33,297 nt of DNA, taken from Pelargonium nanum. Lineage: Eukaryota > Streptophyta > Magnoliopsida > Geraniales > Geraniaceae. A program made the translations under genes and the position numbers. The notes under the pieces were generated by a model. That model saw only the letters and a program-made list of their open reading frames with translations, made no database searches and was not told the DNA's origin. This document shows positions 31,378-33,297 of this stretch, piece after piece; position 1 is the first letter of the stretch, and every line of letters begins with the position of its first letter. The stretch lies in assembly GCA_036897485.1 (NCBI GenBank), contig JAYMTF010000582.1:1-33297 (forward strand). The letters are read 5' to 3'.

Positions 31378-33297
31378 GAACTATATTTTATATGGTGCAT
31401 GGACTGAGATATGGACAAGAAATATTAATGCCACACAGATTCTCTTGATTTACATATTGTAACGTGGCAATATTATTTGTTTGCTAACTGACAAGAAACT
31501 GAAATGGATTGATTTGATGAAACCAGACACATTGTGTGCGATGATTGCTGGGTTATTTTCCTGCCCACTTTCCTGGAAATTTCGTGTTTGGTGTGTTCTT
31601 TGGACATGACGTTGTCTTGGCCGTATCAATAACAACTTAGGCCTAACATTATGTGGAGATGTGAAAGTTGATGGGTTTAGAATATATATATATATAGTTT
31701 GCTAAAAAATGTTGTATATTATATGATTTATATAAGAAAGTAGTGACTTATTTAACATGGCATGCCAAATTGTCATAAACACATGCATAAAAGTAGTGGT
31801 AAAGGGACTCATGCAAGAAGCAAGTTGCTTGGAGCAAGAGGAACTAGGTGAGGTTGTTGCAACTTAATCAAAGTTGGCACATCAGTTGCATGTTGCAACT
31901 GCCAAGTAACAGCTCTAACAACTCTAACAACATGAGGTTAGCGGGAGACTCAGGTGTGTGCCCAGGAGTCTGCCTCGGTCGTGAAGTAATAATCAACTCT
32001 GGAGGACTCCAGTCCAGGCCACACTCTGTTGGAGAACTCTTGAAAGAGAATTGTGGATTATCACCTCTTACCCAAGAGAAAGTATTTATGCTTACAAACT
32101 AAACTCGCCACTTGCCGTAATGTGATTGATAGTTGGTGACATGGGGTCCGCTTTAAGGCACATGTGAGTGCTTCAGTCCTAGCCTCCCGGGCACGCGCCG
32201 GGGAGCTTGAGCTCTCCCGCATGCTCTCTATGTTTAATTTTCTTGGATGTAGCACTCGGGTGCAGATGTGACACTCAGACAACACGCGTCATTACATCAT
32301 TCATTTAATCAATTCTTGAATTTTAGAGTAGTATCAGCCAGTATAAACCGGAGTTATCTAAAGTTGCTAGTTTTATTGTTGTATCTGTAACTTCTAGATC
32401 TCCTATTCTTGGAGCCTTCTCCATTTCTGAGCTGGGTACTCATTCCTCAGTTGTATAAAACCTTCCATTTCTCACATTGTCCCCAAGATCGTACCAGAAA
32501 ACTTGTTGCATAAAGAGTGAATACGCCAAGAAGGCAAAGCTAAAGACAATGAGAGCATTGCTAAAATAGTGTATTTAAATTAAAGAGAATTGTTACATTC
32601 CAACTTATCACAATCATATATAAATATGCATAATGTATAAAACAATAATGCACTTTTAAATAATTACTCTAAAAAATTCCACCGGCCAAAGAATATGGAA
32701 GAGAAAGCATACATTTTCAACATTGGCATATGCAAGAAAAACAAAAGTCTGAAGATTCTTTTTGCATCCTACATTCTTTTACTACTGAAGTGCCAATTGT
32801 CAAGTGAATTTCCACAAACTGCATAGCAGCCCAAAATTGAAAACATGCTTGGGTCATGAGTGTATGGAAATTGGTAATTCATTCATAATTGTGTCGTAGG
32901 TGTGATGGGTCCCACTATACCCAATATTGACATGACAATGGCAACTTGAGTCGGGTTGATAAAGCCTAAATCAAATTCAATCATAAATAAAATGATTTTA
33001 GATACGATTCAAAATTACGTTAAATTTTGCTTTTTACTTTTCTGTGTACAGTACAAAATTATTCGATTTGATTCAAAATTTTCACAAGATATGTTTGGAG
33101 CGTGTTGGAACCAAGTCCCTTCCTCGACACTTCCTTGTTTAAAGTTTTGAGTAACAATCAATCAAAAATGAAATAAGTTGAAATTAGAAGATAATGTCGT
33201 GTGTGGATGGTGATGAATTGTTGATGATGATCCAATTCTTTGGGGCTTGTTTGTTAACTCAACTTCACCTCCGGTAAGTCACGGTAAGTGTCGGTAA
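31378..33297. other. Upstream region of the phosphatase gene and intergenic sequence
   Basis: The first few hundred bases upstream of 31377 should contain the phosphatase promoter, but no TATA box stood out with confidence. A more GC-rich block at about 31930-32290 (including cctcccgggcacgcgccggg) could be a transposon fragment, but I found no coding motif, terminal repeat or target duplication. An (AT)n tract lies at about 31682-31697. No gene is supported. Confidence 0.5.
33272..33297. repeat. Start of a 10 bp tandem repeat at the window edge
   Basis: cggtaagtca, cggtaagtgt and cggtaa follow each other, giving 2.6 units of a 10 bp period cut off by the window end. It may be the beginning of a longer minisatellite. 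Confidence 0.6.

Noticed and set aside
31930..32290. GC-rich block as a gene or transposon
   Set aside because: The 84-codon frame has no recognisable motif, and no element boundary was found.
1..33297. CRISPR arrays, bacterial operons or integrated viral sequence
   Set aside because: No spaced repeats of that type, no prokaryotic gene organisation and no viral genes were seen; everything fits a plant nuclear genome.

Overview
The window is nuclear DNA from a dicot plant. The signs are AT-rich intergenic sequence, genes with GT-AG introns, plant L1-type LINEs whose ORF2 carries an RNase H domain, telo-box promoter motifs, and plant-specific protein families. I cannot name the species. The host genes that look intact are a RanBP2-type zinc-finger gene (17693-18409, +, 2 exons), a three-finger CCCH zinc-finger gene (21648-24635, +, 2 exons), an NB-ARC plus armadillo-repeat STAND ATPase gene (26176-29758, +, 2 coding exons), a low-molecular-weight purple acid phosphatase gene (29918-31377, -, 6 exons), and a tRNA-Leu(UAG) gene (13489-13568, -).

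Layout. 1-5573 is AT-rich and has no supported gene; it holds a short tandem repeat, copies of a small MITE family and a ~20 bp LINE 'footprint' with a 15 bp target duplication. 5574-11002 is a nearly full-length but inactivated LINE on the minus strand, with ORF1 (DUF4283 and a CCHC knuckle) and ORF2 (endonuclease, reverse transcriptase, zf-RVT, RNase H). Its 5' end is fused to the 3' 70 nt of a 5S rRNA, which keeps the whole Pol III internal control region. 11003-13570 holds a 5'-truncated gene remnant, a LINE RT scrap and the tRNA. 13570-17200 is largely empty. 17200-25075 holds the two zinc-finger genes with a 5'-truncated LINE (17 bp target duplication) and a MITE upstream of the CCCH gene and another LINE stub just downstream of it. 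25250-31380 holds the NB-ARC-ARM and acid phosphatase genes, which are convergent with stop codons 159 bp apart. The right end is non-coding.

The most notable points are the 5S rRNA-LINE chimera, which has a microhomology at its far junction; a cryptic ~1.18 kb tandem duplication that doubled the CCCH intron and copied the third zinc finger into it as a dead exon; the NB-ARC-ARM architecture; and a MITE family with a conserved 3' hairpin. The protein-coding genes have no evident joint pathway. All function calls rest on motifs read by eye, without database searches.
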